64,000 nucleotides of DNA from Epiperipatus broadwayi (Eukaryota; Onychophora; Udeonychophora; Euonychophora; Peripatidae): the NCBI GenBank assembly GCA_028023455.1, contig JAQFVV010006646.1:337001-401000 (forward strand), read 5' to 3'. Below the pieces are notes generated by a model. It ran no database searches, was not told the origin of the DNA, and worked only from the letters and a program-made list of their open reading frames with translations. Shown here piece after piece: positions 63,960-64,000 of the stretch; position 1 is the first letter of the stretch, and the number at the start of each line of letters is the position of its first letter. The position numbers and the translations under genes were made by a program.

Positions 63960-64000
63960 AGTTATAGTTATATATATAATTTTTATAGACTTTTAATTAC

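Larger units (their letters stand above)
62237..64000. mobile_element. PLE-3: Penelope-like element, inverted pair (runs to window end)
   Basis: A minus-strand 3' part (63138-62237) and a plus-strand copy of the same part (63143-64000) meet head-to-head at about 63140 in the same region of the protein (KRGYIPYESK on both sides). Both outer ends carry matching terminal sequence (AATTAAAAGTCTATAAAAAT at left, its complement at right). No RT is present in either arm, so the copy is non-autonomous. Confidence 0.88.

Overview
This window is a very AT-rich, gene-poor stretch of an animal (invertebrate metazoan) nuclear genome. The evidence is the dense Penelope-like retroelements (PLEs) with C-terminal GIY-YIG domains, several LINE families, long (AAT)n, (TAG)n and (AT)n microsatellites, a tRNA-derived SINE remnant, foldback repeats and a 500-N scaffold gap. 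I see no operon, rRNA, CRISPR array, or convincing multi-exon host gene. The phylum cannot be fixed from the sequence.

Layout. 1-5.8 kb: a 5'-truncated LINE (family B, minus strand) lying between two (AAT)n blocks, then a longer decayed LINE (family A, plus strand) with a zinc-knuckle ORF1, an APE-type endonuclease and an RT. 8.9-14.5 kb: two more family A fragments, with a conserved 3'-terminal hairpin followed by (TAA)n. 20-22.8 kb: microsatellites, a perfect 130-bp palindrome and a ~670-bp foldback element. 24.3-24.8 kb: assembly gap. 27-32 kb: several decayed, unidentified coding-like stretches in slightly richer base composition. 35.4-40.5 kb: PLE-1, with one intact 787-codon RT/GIY-YIG gene, a partial tandem copy upstream and an inverted frameshifted copy. 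40.5-42.5 kb: a 419-bp tandem repeat abutting PLE-1, with inverted and degenerate copies. 47-48 kb: a set of inverted repeats. 50.4-52.2 kb: PLE-2, inverted pair, decayed. 52.4-54.5 kb: LINE family C. 57.5-58.9 kb: decayed gag of an LTR retrotransposon. 61.3-62.1 kb: PLE-4, a different PLE lineage. 62.2-64 kb: PLE-3, inverted pair.

The main discovery is a set of hammerhead ribozymes found by reading secondary structure. Each 419-bp repeat unit carries a full type I hammerhead on the minus strand, with conserved core, stem II, stem III and a stem I with an internal loop. It therefore looks like a retrozyme, a non-autonomous ribozyme-bearing retroelement able to make 419-nt RNA monomers and circles. 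It sits directly against an intact PLE whose RT could mobilise it. All four PLE families here also carry a hammerhead-like fold in the terminal (pLTR) region. Three of them replace the core C3-G8 pair by U3-A8, a compensatory change of a near-invariant pair. Stem III in nearly all copies is a loopless palindrome, which suggests dimeric ribozymes. For PLE-1, two hammerheads exactly 2572 nt apart on the same strand bracket the intact gene, so self-cleavage would release a unit-length RNA. The working model is PLE transcript to ribozyme-processed unit RNA to target-primed reverse transcription, with retrozyme RNA using the same machinery in trans.
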